A stretch of DNA of 64,000 nucleotides from Chenopodium formosanum (taxonomy: Eukaryota > Streptophyta > Magnoliopsida > Caryophyllales > Amaranthaceae), in contig CM044858.1 in assembly GCA_024500155.1 (NCBI GenBank), positions 30,646,786 to 30,710,785 of the forward strand, written 5' to 3'. This document shows, in pieces, positions 33,667 through 44,640 of this stretch. The notes beneath the pieces were generated by a model. The model was not told the origin of the DNA and ran no database searches. It saw only the letters and a program-made list of their open reading frames with translations. How positions within the stretch are numbered: position 1 is the first letter of the stretch; every line of letters begins with the position of its first letter. Position numbers and translations under genes: made by a program.

Positions 33667-36600
33667 TGTCTAGCACGTACGTACTCACCCCCACTTATTC
33701 TTCTCTTTCCCCACAGGCAATGGCTAGAACAATGCGTACGCGTGAGCGTCATGCGGCCAGGAACCCAAACGGTAGTCTGGTTCACCCTAGGGTCCCTTAT
33801 GACCCGAGTAACCCTAGTACAATGGAGGTGGAGACTACCTCCACCACACAGACAACAACCGCCTCCACTAGCTCCCATCATTTAGCAGTGGAGGTTACAT
33901 CTTCGTTCGAGGAGCGCCAACAAGCTCAGTGCGCCTCGTTCGCACCAGCTCCGGAACTTAGGTTCTCCCAATTCGCCAGCACGGTCATGGATGAGGCCGA
34001 GCTGGTACTTTGCCAAGACCATCCCTCTCGATCTGGGGCGGACGCTGCTAGTTCGTCCATCCCCTCTTCCTCTCAACCTCTGCTCCAACTGGACAGAGCG
34101 GACAGACCTAGGACGGGAATCTCAATCAGAGAACCGTCCGCTCTGCCTATTCGCAAGGCCCCTCTTTCGGGGAATGAGGCGGACGCTGCCAGAGATAAAT
34201 GCAAGCGTCCGTTAGTTGAGGAGGACGTTCCTTCTTCCACGGGCGTACTCAGCTCAAGAGGCCGAAGCTCGGCCGAGGCAGCAGACCTGGATAGGGTGCT
34301 GTCTTCAGAATTCGGGAGTGCCCTTTCTCACCAAGTGGAAGAAGAAGAAGTTGAGAAAAAGGCCGCAGGTGAGGCGACCGAAGGCGAGGCGGCGGCCAAA
34401 GAGAACGTCGCCAATATTGACAATTTCAGAGACCCGTACGCCTATACAGTGGGTAGCATGGCCTTGAGCTACTTGAATCACAAGTTTAACAAATTCAAGT
34501 CATCCCTCCATCTTGGGGAGGGATTTGAGATACAGCCCCCTAGGAAGTCCATTGCCGTGGTCTCCTGGGAGGATGAGAAGCCGCGCAAAAGGGCATTTTG
34601 CGTATATAGGGCCGCCCTGGATGTGGGCCTTCACTTCCCACTTCACCCCTTTGTTCGGACTCTGCTGGACGAATATGATATTGCTCTTTTCCAACTGACG
34701 CCAAACAGTTGGTTAAACATTTTTGGATACTTGGTGACGTGCATCTGCAAAGGCTTTAAGCCAGATTTTGCCGTCTTCTGTGAGATGCACTCACTTACAA
34801 GGCTGGAGAAGGACACGGACGGTTGGCTCATCTTGAGTTCAACCAAAGACTACATGGTGGTGGTCGACCGTGTCAGTAAATGGAGGGACTGGAAGCACCG
34901 TTTCTACCGCATTAAGACTAAGGACGCAGAGTTCAACTTGCAGATGAATAAGTGCAACCCTGAGCCTATCCAGCTCGGACGTGGGGATCACAAGCCCGAC
35001 AAGCCACCCCTCCATCCAAGCCAAGAGTACCAACTTGAATACTTCAGAGTGAACAGGGTCAAGCAGGGTAACAAGACTGTACGCGTTCCTCGCCACTGGG
35101 TTCCTCTATCCAGTTGGCTTAGGGACTCTACTTTTATGTCTGCGTACGGCCTGTACCAGAACTTGCCCCAAGGTGGACGTCTAGATATAACTCTTTGTAC
35201 GCATATGTATTTTCCTTAGAAAATTATTCTAACACTTTTTCTTCTTCTTTGTACACTATGCTTGACCCAGAGCAAAAGGGTGAAGTTGAGATGTCTGAGA
35301 TCGACTTGGCCAGGTACAAAGCTCGTCAAAAGATATACGAGCAGGCCAAGGAGGTAAATACTTGTTTTAATCCTTTAAGTTTTTCTTTTTTTTTCATTGT
35401 CCGTCCTGCTGTATTGGGAGGAGCCTGCTTCCTGAGTTTGCGCGGACGCATTTCGTCCGTTCAGGCATATTGGAAGGAAGCTCCTTTCAAATTCACTCGG
35501 ACTCTGAGGCGCTCTTTGCCTTGTACCGTCTCTCTAACAACTTTACTTGTGTATTTGACAGTCCTCTTCCACCCCAAGGGCACGAAGGAAGCAGCCGGCT
35601 TCTTCAACTCCGGATGCGAACGCATCTAAGAGAAGGAAGACGGTCGCCACCAAGACTCTTTCGAAATCAGCGGCCAAGGCAAAGTTGCAGACTGCTACAA
35701 TGCAGTCTAAAGGAGAACAGCCCCGGCTGACACAAAGCGGGGTCTCTAAGTCCGCGGATCCTGTAGCTGATCAGGTCCGTGATGCGTCCATCCCGTTGGA
35801 CGATGGGGGTAAGTCGTCCCCAGTAAAAACAACCGGCCCCATCTCGACTCCGCATGTCGAGGTAGTTAAAAAATCTGACTGGCTAAATGCCGGTCAGTCG
35901 GCCAGTGACACTGATGGCCGCTCTGAAAATGAGGGAGACACACCACCGCCGCCCCCTCCTGTCAACCTCTCTCCTCCAAGCTTCTCCACTAGTTAGTTTC
36001 TCTTCTTTATTCTTGTACATCTTACTTATACTTGTAAATTTTTGCTAACTCTTTGTGTACGGTCGTCCACAGATATCTTAGAGGAGATGCAAATGAGGTT
36101 GCCCGGCCAGTCACTGACTGACGCGGACATGAAGGCCATGTGCGAGGCCATGGTTCGCGCGGTTCCCCAAGCGCAGCGTGACAAGCTGCGGGGAATCAAT
36201 GAGGGGTTCCTCGGCCCCATTCTTAATTGTAGTGCCGAGGTACGTTTCCATTTTATTACTTTTTCCTTTCCAACACTTAGCGTATTTTCTTGTTATTTGA
36301 CTAATTTTCCTTCTCCTGTCCGCAACTTTTCCTCCGCTTGAACGCCTTCCTTGACTAGAAGGATAAAGAAAACGAGCTGTTGAAGCAAGCTTGGCTTGAA
36401 ATAAGAAAGGCCGAGGATGTTGTGACTGGGACGGCCGCCGTCCAACGGGTGCACTTTGATACCCAGATAACCGCGCTGTCCGACAAGGCGGCGCGGCAAA
36501 CTGAAGACCTGGTCAAACTGGTCAAGGCACTTCAACAAGAGTCCTTGGCCAGGGAGGCCATGAGGGTTGAAAGGGACGAGGCCGTCCTTGAGAAGGAAAA

Positions 36601-37090
36601 GTGGAGGATGGGCTTCGAGGCGTCTGAGGCCTTGAAAAGTGAGCTGAAGTTGGTCCAGACCAACCTTAAGTCTGCTTTGGACGAAGCGGACGCGTTGAAG
36701 GCCGAGGTTGAGGCCTTGAAGAAGTCCGTTTCGGACTATGCTGAGCAGCTTAAAGCTCCTCGGCCGCCCAGCGCGGAAGAGGTTGTCCGCATCGAGCAGA
36801 ACGCTGAAGATCGGCTTAAGGAGTTTTTCTTTGATGCCTTTGAGTTGATGGTAGACGACGGTGAAGCCGCTTACTACGAAGAGCGCTTCAAAAAGCGTCT
36901 AAACTACATCTGCCTCAGAGAAGAGGCAAAGAGGGCCGGCCAGCCTCCTCTAGAGCTGGTAGTTACTTCTCCTGAGTCCGGAGAGGACGAGGAAGATGGA
37001 GATGAGGAGGAGGAGGCGGACGGTGGTGCCGCTCCTGTCAAGTACACCAAGGTTGCGGAGGAGCCTGCCAAGGATAATACGGCTAAGTAG
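33667..37090 (+). CDS. Antisense extra gene of the Tat element, putative gypsy-type transposon domain
   Basis: A five-exon model: to 35172, 35271-35353, 35562-35991, 36073-36239 and 36359-37090. Every junction is GT-AG and keeps frame (for example CAAG|GTGGAC, GAG|GTAAAT, GAG|GTACGT). The open frame extends upstream to 33474, but the first ATGs are 33667 and 33720, and a 5' exon is possible. After an acidic Ser/Thr-rich N-terminus, exon 1 encodes the domain known as putative gypsy-type transposon (Transposase_28), with CVYRAALDVGLHFPLHPFVR and SWLNIFGYLVTC. Exon 3 is basic with a likely nuclear signal (KRRKTVATK). Exon 5 is a long coiled coil ending in an acidic EDEEDGDEEEEADGG stretch. Extra antisense frames of this kind are known in Tat elements and their function is unknown. 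I see no frame-breaking lesion, unlike gag-pol. Confidence 0.72.
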
Positions 37091-38127
37091 AGCTCAGGTC
37101 CTCCAGCAGCCGTCTGCTCAGCTTCCAAGCTTTTTCTTTACCCAGCTTTCTTTTTACTTAGCTTATATTGTACTTTTCTTTTTTCTGTACTTATTTTGAA
37201 GCCGCCTGTTTGAGCGGTTTTGTAAACATTTTGGCCGCCTTTTGAGCGGCCAGATTAATGGAAATTTTGTCCGCCTTTTCAGCGGTTCTTTAATTTTGTT
37301 TCATACTTAGATATTTTTTCGCAATATTGTGCTTTTTAAATGCTTTTCGTACGTCTCAATATTTTTCTCTTTCGTACGATCCTAGGGGTATGCCCCTTTA
37401 TTCGGTGTTCGCCTAGTCCATTCTCTAAGAGGTTTGATTAACTTGGTAGTTTTTATGCCTTAAGGGTATGACGACTAGCAAGTTAATCAAATCATAGTAA
37501 TGATTGCCCTTGGACTAGGTGAAGCACCGAATCAATTTAATTGGCCGTTTAGCTATCTTTGTACGAGTCGTCCGTTGAAACTATCGCTCGGACGTACCCT
37601 AAAAATCCTAAGTGTTATCTCAACTTAGATATTCCTGGCTCGGCCGGGCTAAATGCTTAGGTATGCCCTTGCCCTATTTGTAAAGGACACTTGTTTCAAA
37701 CAAGTTCAGAATACCTTGCCTCAATCGTCCGCCTTGAATTGAAGCGGACGCATTGTTCTCTAAATTAAGTCAGTTTTTTTTTTTTTTTTTGTGGCCGAGT
37801 TGCTTCATTGGAAGCAATCTTGCTTCCTTTTTTTACCTCGGCCACTCAGTAAGACTTTGATAAGTCGTGTTGCAATGTTGGAAGCAACTTAGTAAGTGAT
37901 TTCACTCGGCCTTTCATCACAAATCATAATATGTAAATAAAAATAAGTAAAATAGCAAAATAGTTTGACAATGCTTGACTTTTTCATTAATTTGTCAAAA
38001 TTACATTGTTGTGGCCGTATGGCTTTGATTACATGGCTCGGTCAGTAGACCTAGCTGTATATACAGCTTTTTGGCTAAGTACTTAGAGAAAAACTTAAAC
38101 ATGATATTTTCCTAGATTATCTGTGTT
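37091..38127. other. Convergent 3' region between antisense gene and pol
   Basis: Non-coding. It contains a nested inverted repeat at 37400-37532: outer arms ATTCGGTGTTCGCCTAGTCC and GGACTAGGTGAAGCACCGAA, inner arms GTTTGATTAACTTG and CAAGTTAATCAAA. GGCCGCCTTTTGAGCGGCC-like hairpins lie near 37230 and a T run at about 37771-37790. Both transcripts must end here. Confidence 0.65.
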
Positions 38128-39261
38128 TCATGTCCGTGGGATCCGACGGCCATCAATTGCTTCAAGGCGATATGTGCCGTCTCGGACTTCTTCCCTGATT
38201 CGGTACGGCCCCTCCCAATTTGGAGTCAACTTGCCGTCTTCATTGGCACGGCCAACAGCTTCCATTTTCCTCAACACTAGATCCCCCATCTTTAGCGGCC
38301 GCTTAAACACTCGGTGGTTATATGCCCTTGTGATCCTTAAGCGATATATTTCATGCCTAAGCGCCGCATTGCCCCTAGCTTCTGGAAGAAAGTCTAGAGC
38401 GGTCTTCATGGCCTCCCAATTGGCCGATTCATTATATAGCATTACCCGCAAAGTGGGCTCGTACATTTCAATTGGCAGTACAGCCTCGGCTCCATAGACC
38501 AAAAAGAATGGAGTCTCCCCTGTGGAATTCTTTGCGGTTGTCCGTATGGACCATAGCACATTAACCAACTCATCTGCCCATAGGCCGCCTGCCTTTTCGA
38601 GCTTGCGCTTGATTCCATTTGAGATCACATTGTTATAGGCCTCAACTTGACCATTGGCTTGTGGGCGGCCAACTGAGGCAAAACAATGAGTTATGCTTTG
38701 GTCCCCCAACCATTCCTTGAGTTGGCGCGTTTCGAACTGAGGTCCGTTGTCGAATACCATTGACTGAGGCACCCCATACCGAGTGATTATGCTTTTCCAA
38801 ATGAAGGCTGACACATCCGTCCATTTAATGCCCCAGACGGCCTCAGCTTCAACCCATTTAGTGAAGTAGTCTATTGCCACCAGTACATATCGTCTCTGGC
38901 CGGATGCAGGTGTATACGGCCCCAAAATGTCCATGCCCCATTTAGCAAAAGGAAGCGGACTGCTGATGGCTGATAGACTATTTGCTGGGCGATGAATAAG
39001 AGTTGAAAACCTCTGGCACTTGTCACATTTTTTCACCATTTGCATGGCGTCCGTCTTCAAGCTCGGCCAGTAATATCCCAAATGTGTCGCTTTTTCAGAT
39101 AAGGCTCGTCCTCCAATATGTGAGCTACAATGTCCCTGATGAAGGTCGTCCAACACATCATGCCCTCTTTCAGGAGTTATGCATTTAAGATAAGTCTTCA
39201 CAAAAGCTCTTTTGAATAGTTCCCCATCCTTCATCTCGAACCAGGCCGCTTTCCTCTTCAT
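38128..39261 (-). CDS. Tat integrase (pol fragment)
   Basis: An open frame of 377 codons. Near the N-terminus a zinc-binding HHCC module (HQGHCSSHIGG ... CDKCQRF) is seen. The DDE core follows, with Asp in KWGMDILGPY, Asp in MVFDNGPQF and Glu in ANGQVEAYNN. The C-terminal part continues to LTPNWEGPYRIREE, the usual Ty3 C-terminal fold. The enzyme would insert the element cDNA. The start is not a true initiation codon context; the domain belongs to a Pol polyprotein separated from RNase H by a lesion at 39262-39306. It is the best preserved pol part. Confidence 0.85.
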   Translation of the reverse strand: MKRKAAWFEMKDGELFKRAFVKTYLKCITPERGHDVLDDLHQGHCSSHIGGRALSEKATHLGYYWPSLKTDAMQMVKKCDKCQRFSTLIHRPANSLSAISSPLPFAKWGMDILGPYTPASGQRRYVLVAIDYFTKWVEAEAVWGIKWTDVSAFIWKSIITRYGVPQSMVFDNGPQFETRQLKEWLGDQSITHCFASVGRPQANGQVEAYNNVISNGIKRKLEKAGGLWADELVNVLWSIRTTAKNSTGETPFFLVYGAEAVLPIEMYEPTLRVMLYNESANWEAMKTALDFLPEARGNAALRHEIYRLRITRAYNHRVFKRPLKMGDLVLRKMEAVGRANEDGKLTPNWEGPYRIREEVRDGTYRLEAIDGRRIPRT

Positions 39262-39306
39262 TAGCCAACTCTCTTTTGGGTCGTCCGGAAGTATTCCATC
39301 CCTCAG

Positions 39307-40155
39307 TTAGGAAATGATTCCGTCCATCCAGGTTAAACTTCCATCTATTATCTGAACGGGCTCAGCATCAATACTCCTCTTCTCTTTTACTTCCCAAAAC
39401 ACTGATCTTGGAGTATCACATGATGCCGAGGAAGCCAATTTGGAGAGCGCGTCCGCTTGATTTTCTGAACAAGGAACTTGTCTGAGAGAGAAATGTTCTA
39501 GGCACTCGGCCTCATCCTTCACTAGCTGCATGTACTTCATCATGGCCGGCTCCCTAGCTTCGAAACCACCATTGACTTGGTGGACTATTAGCCGGGAGTT
39601 CGAGCATACTTCAATTTTGGTTGCCCCGGCCGCTTTACACATCCTTAAGCCGGCCAACAATGCTTCGTACTCAGCTTCATTGTTTGACGCTTGGAACTGA
39701 AATCTCAATGCATACTCATACTTGTCTCCTTCAGGAGATTCACATATAATACCAGCACCACACCCGGTCGTTGTTGCACTACCATCCACAAACACTTTCC
39801 AAACCTGGTCCCCGGCCGGCTGAAGATCAGGTCGTGTCATTTCAGCCAAGAAATCCACAAAAGCTTGCCCCTTGATTGCCTTTCTTGGTTCAAACATAAT
39901 GTCAAAGCCCCTGAGTTCCAAAGCCCACTTAAGCATGCGGCCACTTGCTTCTAACGTTGAGAACGGCTTCTTCAAGGGTTGGTCTGTATAGACCACAATT
40001 GAATGTGCCAAGAAGTATGGCCGCAGCTTCTTTGATGCCATATACAAGGCCAGGCCAAATTTTTCAATTGGGGGGTACTTAAGCTCAGCATTGTGAAGTA
40101 CATGGCTGATAGACTGGGACCTAGTGGCCGTCCCTCTCAGCCAGGAGGACGACAC
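39307..40155 (-). pseudogene. Tat dual RNase H region (pol fragment)
   Basis: The first 110 residues are a decayed Ty3 RNase H (LALYMASKKLRPYF, VVYTDQPLKK, GQAFVDFLAE). An archaeal-type RNase H follows: VFVDGSATTTGCGAG, NNEAEYEALLAG, then VCSNSRLIVHQ where SDS is expected, and ENQADALSKLA. The third acidic residue is thus Asn, consistent with one G-to-A change, so activity is doubtful. The frame is separated from RT by stops and a frameshift at 40156-40249. Two RNase H domains are diagnostic for Tat. Confidence 0.8.
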
Positions 40156-40249
40156 TTAGAGAATGCTCAGAGATGGCGAGATAAATGAATAACTTCTCAT
40201 TCCTGAGCAGACTGACGAGGCGAGGCAATGTATGCAAGTGACTTTTCAA

Positions 40250-41329
40250 CTATACGAATGCTTCCTCAGCCTCCTCTGTCCACTCGAACATGGCTTTCTT
40301 CTTAATGGTTTGGAAAAAGTAACGGCACTTATCCCCTGACCTTGACAAAAATCTTCCAAGGGCTGCTAAACAGCCGGTCAGTCTTTGCACCTCCTTAATT
40401 GTTCTTGGGGACTTCATGTCAAGGACGGCTTGAATTTTTTCAAGGTTGGCCTCAATTCCACGTTGATCAATCAAAAATCCGAGAAACTTGCCGGACTCAA
40501 CACCAAATACACACTTCTTTGGATTTAACATCATCTTATGCCGCCTGAGTTCGACGAACGCTTCTCGTAAGTCCTTGAGATGGTCAGCCGGCTCTTTTGA
40601 CTTGACAATCATGTCATCAATGTATGCCTCCATGTTCCGGTCGATCTGGTCTCTAAAGACTGTGTTAACAAGCCTCTGAAAGGTAACAGGGGCGTTCTTG
40701 AGGCCGAATGGCATAACTTTGTAACAATACAACCCCTGCTCGGTCACAAACGCTGTCTTTTCTTAGTCTTCTTCCCACAAGGGAATTTGATGGAATCCGG
40801 AGTATGCGTCCATAAAACTCATTAGGGCGTGCCCGGCCGTAGAATCAACCAAACGGTCGATCTTGGGCAAGGGAAAGCTATCCTTAGGACACGCCTTGTT
40901 CAAATCCGTGTAGTCCACGCACATTCTCCAAGTCCCATTCGGCTTCTTCACAAGAACTACATTAGCCACCCAATCTGGGTAGAAACATTGCCGAATGAAA
41001 CCGGCGTCCAGCAGCTTTTTCACCTCTGCTGCGGCCGCCTGATTCCTCTCTTCTCCGTGATTCCTCTTCTTCTGGCAGACAGACTTTATCAAAGGATTCA
41101 CGGCCAACTTGTGTACGGCCAGGTCAGGACTTATCCCTAGCATTTCACCAACCTCAAATGCAAACACATCTTTGAATTCTCTTAACAGCTGAACTAACTC
41201 ATCCCCAAGAAATCCCAAAGCTATAGTGCCAACACGAACTGTCCGTTCTGGGTGGTTGGAGTCAAGCACTATATCCTGGTGGCTGCCGGCCGGCTGGGGC
41301 CTTAACTTATCTGGCCGGCCGACAGTCAT
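40250..41329 (-). pseudogene. Tat reverse transcriptase with one in-frame stop
   Basis: Two open pieces, 41329-40763 and 40747-40250, are in the same frame and separated by TAA in IPLWEED-stop-EKTAFV. RT motifs are in order: FIRQCFYPDWVANVVLVKKP, WRMCVDYTDLNKACPKD, FPLPKIDRLVD, FMDAYSGFHQI, then YKVMPFGLKNAPVTFQRLVN, the catalytic AYIDDMIVKS, and FLGFLIDQRGIEANLEKI. The active-site YIDD is intact. The stop prevents a full Pol product. Confidence 0.88.
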
Positions 41330-41460
41330 TAATTGCTAGGCTTCTTCTGCCCTGGCCGCCTTACGCTTCTGGCCGACCTGGTATGCTGGGAGTGAGGTTC
41401 CTTCTTCCTTTGGCTCGGACAGTCTTGGACCGCGCGCTGTTGGCTTCACGGCCAACTTAT

Positions 41461-42420
41461 TCATTCCTTAGCCATTTTCTGACTTCCCTGAATTGTTCCA
41501 ATCTTACCGTCCGACCTTTCAAACTTCAACAACATTAAGTGGGGCACTATGACCGCCTTGGCTGCATTTAGAGTGGGACGGCCAAGAATGACATTGTACC
41601 CTGTCAACTCTTTGACTACTACGAAACGGACGACCATGTCTCTTCCTTCTCCCTTCTGCCCGAAACGGATTGGAAGATCTATCCGTCCGACAGGATGAAT
41701 GACATTCCCCCCAAATCGTACCAAAGGGTGAGTGATGTCCTGGAGAGAATCTTCTGGGAAGCTTAAATTTCTTAGGGCGGACAGGCTGATGATGTCAGCC
41801 GAACTGCCCGTATCAATCAGTATTCGTCCCACCTTCAAATTTGCTATCTTCATGACAAAGACCATAGGATCATTGTGCAAAGCCCTGACCTCCCCACGGT
41901 CAGCCTCACTGATGATCACTTCAGGAAAAGGCTCGGCCTTAACGACATCCGTTTGCATCACATTTGACAAATTTTGAGCGTCCTGCTTGATTCCTTTCAT
42001 GGTAGGGCCGCCTGAAGCAAAGCCTCCTGATATCACGGCCACAAAACCTGAATCAGTGCTGTTCCCATCATCTTCTTTGTCATTTTTCTTATCACTTTGT
42101 TGCTTTTTCTCAGACGTGTTGTCTGTCCGTTTGTAGGTGAACTTGGACTTCGTCACATAGGGTTTCAACAGACCCTTGTCGGCCAACTTATCCAACAGCC
42201 TCTTTAGATTGATACAATCGTTCGTGTCATGACCTACATCCTTGTGGTAATGACAATACTTGTTTTTATTTCTGTACTGGGCCGAGCCTCTCAAAGGCTG
42301 AGGCTTCTCAAACTCAAACCTGTCTTTTATCTCCATCAAAATGGAGTAGCCATCCTTATTGAACTCATACTGAGGCTCATACGTCTTGCTTTTCTTTGAC
42401 TTGGGTTGCTTGTCATCAGC
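41461..42420 (-). pseudogene. Tat Gag C-terminus and aspartic protease
   Basis: After a frameshift near 42413-42420 relative to the upstream gag frame, this part encodes a CX2HX4HX4C knuckle (CHYHKDVGHDTNDC). It then encodes the retropepsin active site ILIDTGSSADII, followed by GYNVILGRPTLN, the conserved protease C-terminal motif. It ends at a stop at 41461. About 130 bases with another stop separate it from RT. Confidence 0.82.
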
Positions 42421-43817
42421 TACCTAGATTTCTTTTCTTTTTTTCCTTCTTTCTTTCGGCCGACCGAGTCTTGCTGAGAAGATTGCTTCTTCTCAGCCCC
42501 CTTGGCCGGCTGTTCTGATTTGGTGAGCGAACAAAAGTCTGCGGCCTCAATATAGGCTTCGGCTTCCCGCAATACACCTGCGTACGACCGAATCTTTTTT
42601 CTTACCAAATCAAACTTAAAACCATTATGCCTTAATCCCCGGAGAAATTCTGAGTATTCCATTTCGTCCGGGAGATTATGAATTTAGGCTTTTTCTTTGT
42701 TAAATCTTTGGACGTACGAACGTAGTCCTTCATTCTTTCCTTGGACAATTGTTGCCAAGTTGAGACTTGTCTTTCTTGGTGGGATGTTGTATGAGAAATT
42801 TCCCACAAACAACAAGCTGAGGGTGGTAAAGCAATTTATGCATCCGGCCGGAAGACTGTTAAACCAATCCTGAGCCACTCCTTTAAGAGTAGCCGGGAAG
42901 CATCTGCACTATGTAGTATCATCTACACTTTGCAAGTACATCAAATTCCTGTACGAGGTAATATGTTCCTCTGGGTTGCCCGTACCATCATAGGCACCCA
43001 CTAGTACGCTCTTCACTTTTGCTGGTTGAGGGGACGTTAGTATGTCTTGCGAAAACGGAGGCGGCTTATCTCTCAAATTCAACAAACGCATCTGCCAGTC
43101 GATGGGCTGAGGCTACGCGAACGTTCTAGCCAGGTAGGGAGCCTGGCCGAACACCTGGCCATACGGCCCATGCTGCCCAAAGACCTGGGGAGCTGGCTGT
43201 ATCAACCCATTGAGTACTTGAGGGGGCTGATATTGTGATGGCTGAACTGGAATGGGAGTAATAGTGTGAGCGGCTTGGCTTCTGCTGGAGACGGTCGTGT
43301 TGGTATATTGAGAGAAAGATTGGTTGGAAACTTCATCCGGCATGGTTGGGGTAGAGGTCGTGTCAGAATATGCGGCCCTCTCCCTTTGCTTGTGCCGAAT
43401 GTAATCCCTTGCGTCCTTGAAACGCTGTGACGGCTCAGTCTCAACTCTTTTTGGCTGTCTTCCCCTCCCCCCAGCCAACTGTATTTTCGCCAACAGACTA
43501 GAGAGATTGGTCCGTGGGACTCGGGAAGACCTTCCATGTGGACGACGGAATGGAGTATTACCAGCATCAGTTGCATTGGTCTTGTTGTGTGTTTTCTTGG
43601 AAGTACCTCCTCCCCCTTTTTGTTGGTTTAAGGCCAACTCTTGGCGAAGCTTAGTCAGCTCGGCCATTAGGGTAGCTGGGGTAACAGGAGGTTGTTCGGC
43701 CTCTTGAAATGAGGCAGTCAAAGGATTGCTAGAATGTATGGTTGTATGTAAGTCTTCTACATATCCGTCCTCGCCTTGACGAGGACCAGTATTAAGTGTC
43801 TGACCATCTATTGCCAT
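42420..43817 (-). pseudogene. Tat Gag, N-terminal and core part, three in-frame stops
   Basis: Gag starts at ATG 43817 (MAIDGQTLNTG), 13 bases after the primer-binding site. One frame runs to 42420 but is cut by stops at about 43113, 42909 and 42684. The N-terminus is Gln/Pro/Thr-rich. The core carries VLVGAYDGTGNPEEHITSY, GVAQDWFNSLPAG and EGLRSYVQRFNKE, typical of plant Ty3 Gag. The stops fit single-base changes, since the sequence on both sides stays in frame. Confidence 0.85.
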
Positions 43818-43829
43818 AACGGACGAGTA

Positions 43830-43847
43830 TCCCCACAAACGGCGCCA
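43830..43847 (-). other. Primer-binding site of the Tat element
   Basis: The minus strand reads TGGCGCCGTTTGTGGGGA, two bases after the 5' LTR end. It fixes the element's orientation. Confidence 0.85.
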
Positions 43848-43849
43848 AA

Positions 43850-44412
43850 TGTTTTGGGGTTTTTTGTGAACTCCTCGGATACTGGTCGCGTTCTTCTGGC
43901 AACGAGACTTGGACACCTGCAAAACAACGAATATTTCGTTTATCGGAATATTTGCCTCCGACGATCAAGTTAGAGATCGGAAATCGAAAAAGCTAAAGGG
44001 AGAGAAAGTAGAGAGAAGTTGGAGCTCTTTAATGCTCTATTTTTATGTTATGTCACAATCCACCCCTCCCATCATAAATGATTGGGGTATTTATAGGGGT
44101 GGGAACATGTGCCCCTCTAGGGTTTGTACCCTAGAATTCTGTTACGTGATTGGCTGCGCAATCAGGGGCCGCCACGTGTCATAGGGGGCGCCGTTTTGCG
44201 GCTTTCAAGGTTTTCCTCGGGATTTGGGCCTGATGTAATAAAGGCCTTTTTCTCTTTCTGATATTGCATTACATGTTTGGGGACAGCTGACACGTGTCAC
44301 CCTATCAGGAAAACACGTATCGCCCTCTCATAGGGCCACGTGTTGCCCTCTCATAGGGCCACGTGTCGCTATGAGATTGGGCCACGTATTTGGGGTATTT
44401 TTACCCTAAACA
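43850..44412 (-). repeat. 5' LTR of the Tat element with G-box array
   Basis: 563 bp; on the minus strand from TGTTTAGGG to CCAAAACA. TATAAATA (minus) lies at 44088-44096. Upstream of it, in U3, four CACGTG G-boxes occur at 44173, 44291, 44337 and 44360, with further ACGT cores. The copy at 44337 lies in a short duplication absent from the other LTR. Confidence 0.9.
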
Positions 44413-44640
44413 GGGTCCTTTCTTTTGTACATTGGATTCGTACCCTCATCCCCGAACCCTATTTGATTCCTGACCTTATGGAGTTGACGATCTCCTGGAT
44501 CGTTTTGGGTTTACAAGTTCCTAAAACTTGTTGGCGACTCTTTTGCTCTAGCTTTCTTCCCTTTGGAACCCCACCATACTTAAGTGTATGATCACAGTGG
44601 GGTTCAACTTGGGGTTATGATGCTTGAAATATTCCCTACA
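44413..44640 (+). repeat. Family A' LTR, 3' portion
   Basis: This continues 31866 after the Tat insertion: GGGTCCTTTCTTTTGTACAT to ATTCCCTACA, equivalent to 8095-8322. It is followed by the CATAC duplication at 44641-44645. Confidence 0.9.

Larger units (their letters stand above)
31867..44412 (-). mobile_element. Ty3 Tat-type LTR retrotransposon with antisense gene
   Basis: The element lies on the minus strand. LTRs 43850-44412 (5') and 31867-32406 (3') are flanked by perfect 5-bp duplications GGGTC at 31862-31866 and 44413-44417. Order on the minus strand is primer site, gag, protease, RT, Ty3 RNase H remnant, archaeal-type RNase H, integrase, then a 5.7-kb stretch holding a spliced gene on the opposite strand. 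Integrase last and two RNase H domains define the Tat lineage. All frames except parts of integrase carry stops or frameshifts, so this copy cannot act alone. The LTRs differ by roughly 3% plus one short duplication by hand count. Confidence 0.93.

Noticed and set aside
33603..35096. Several minus-strand frames opposite the antisense gene
   Set aside because: They are shadows of the GC-richer exon 1. They lack domains and run against the splice signals.
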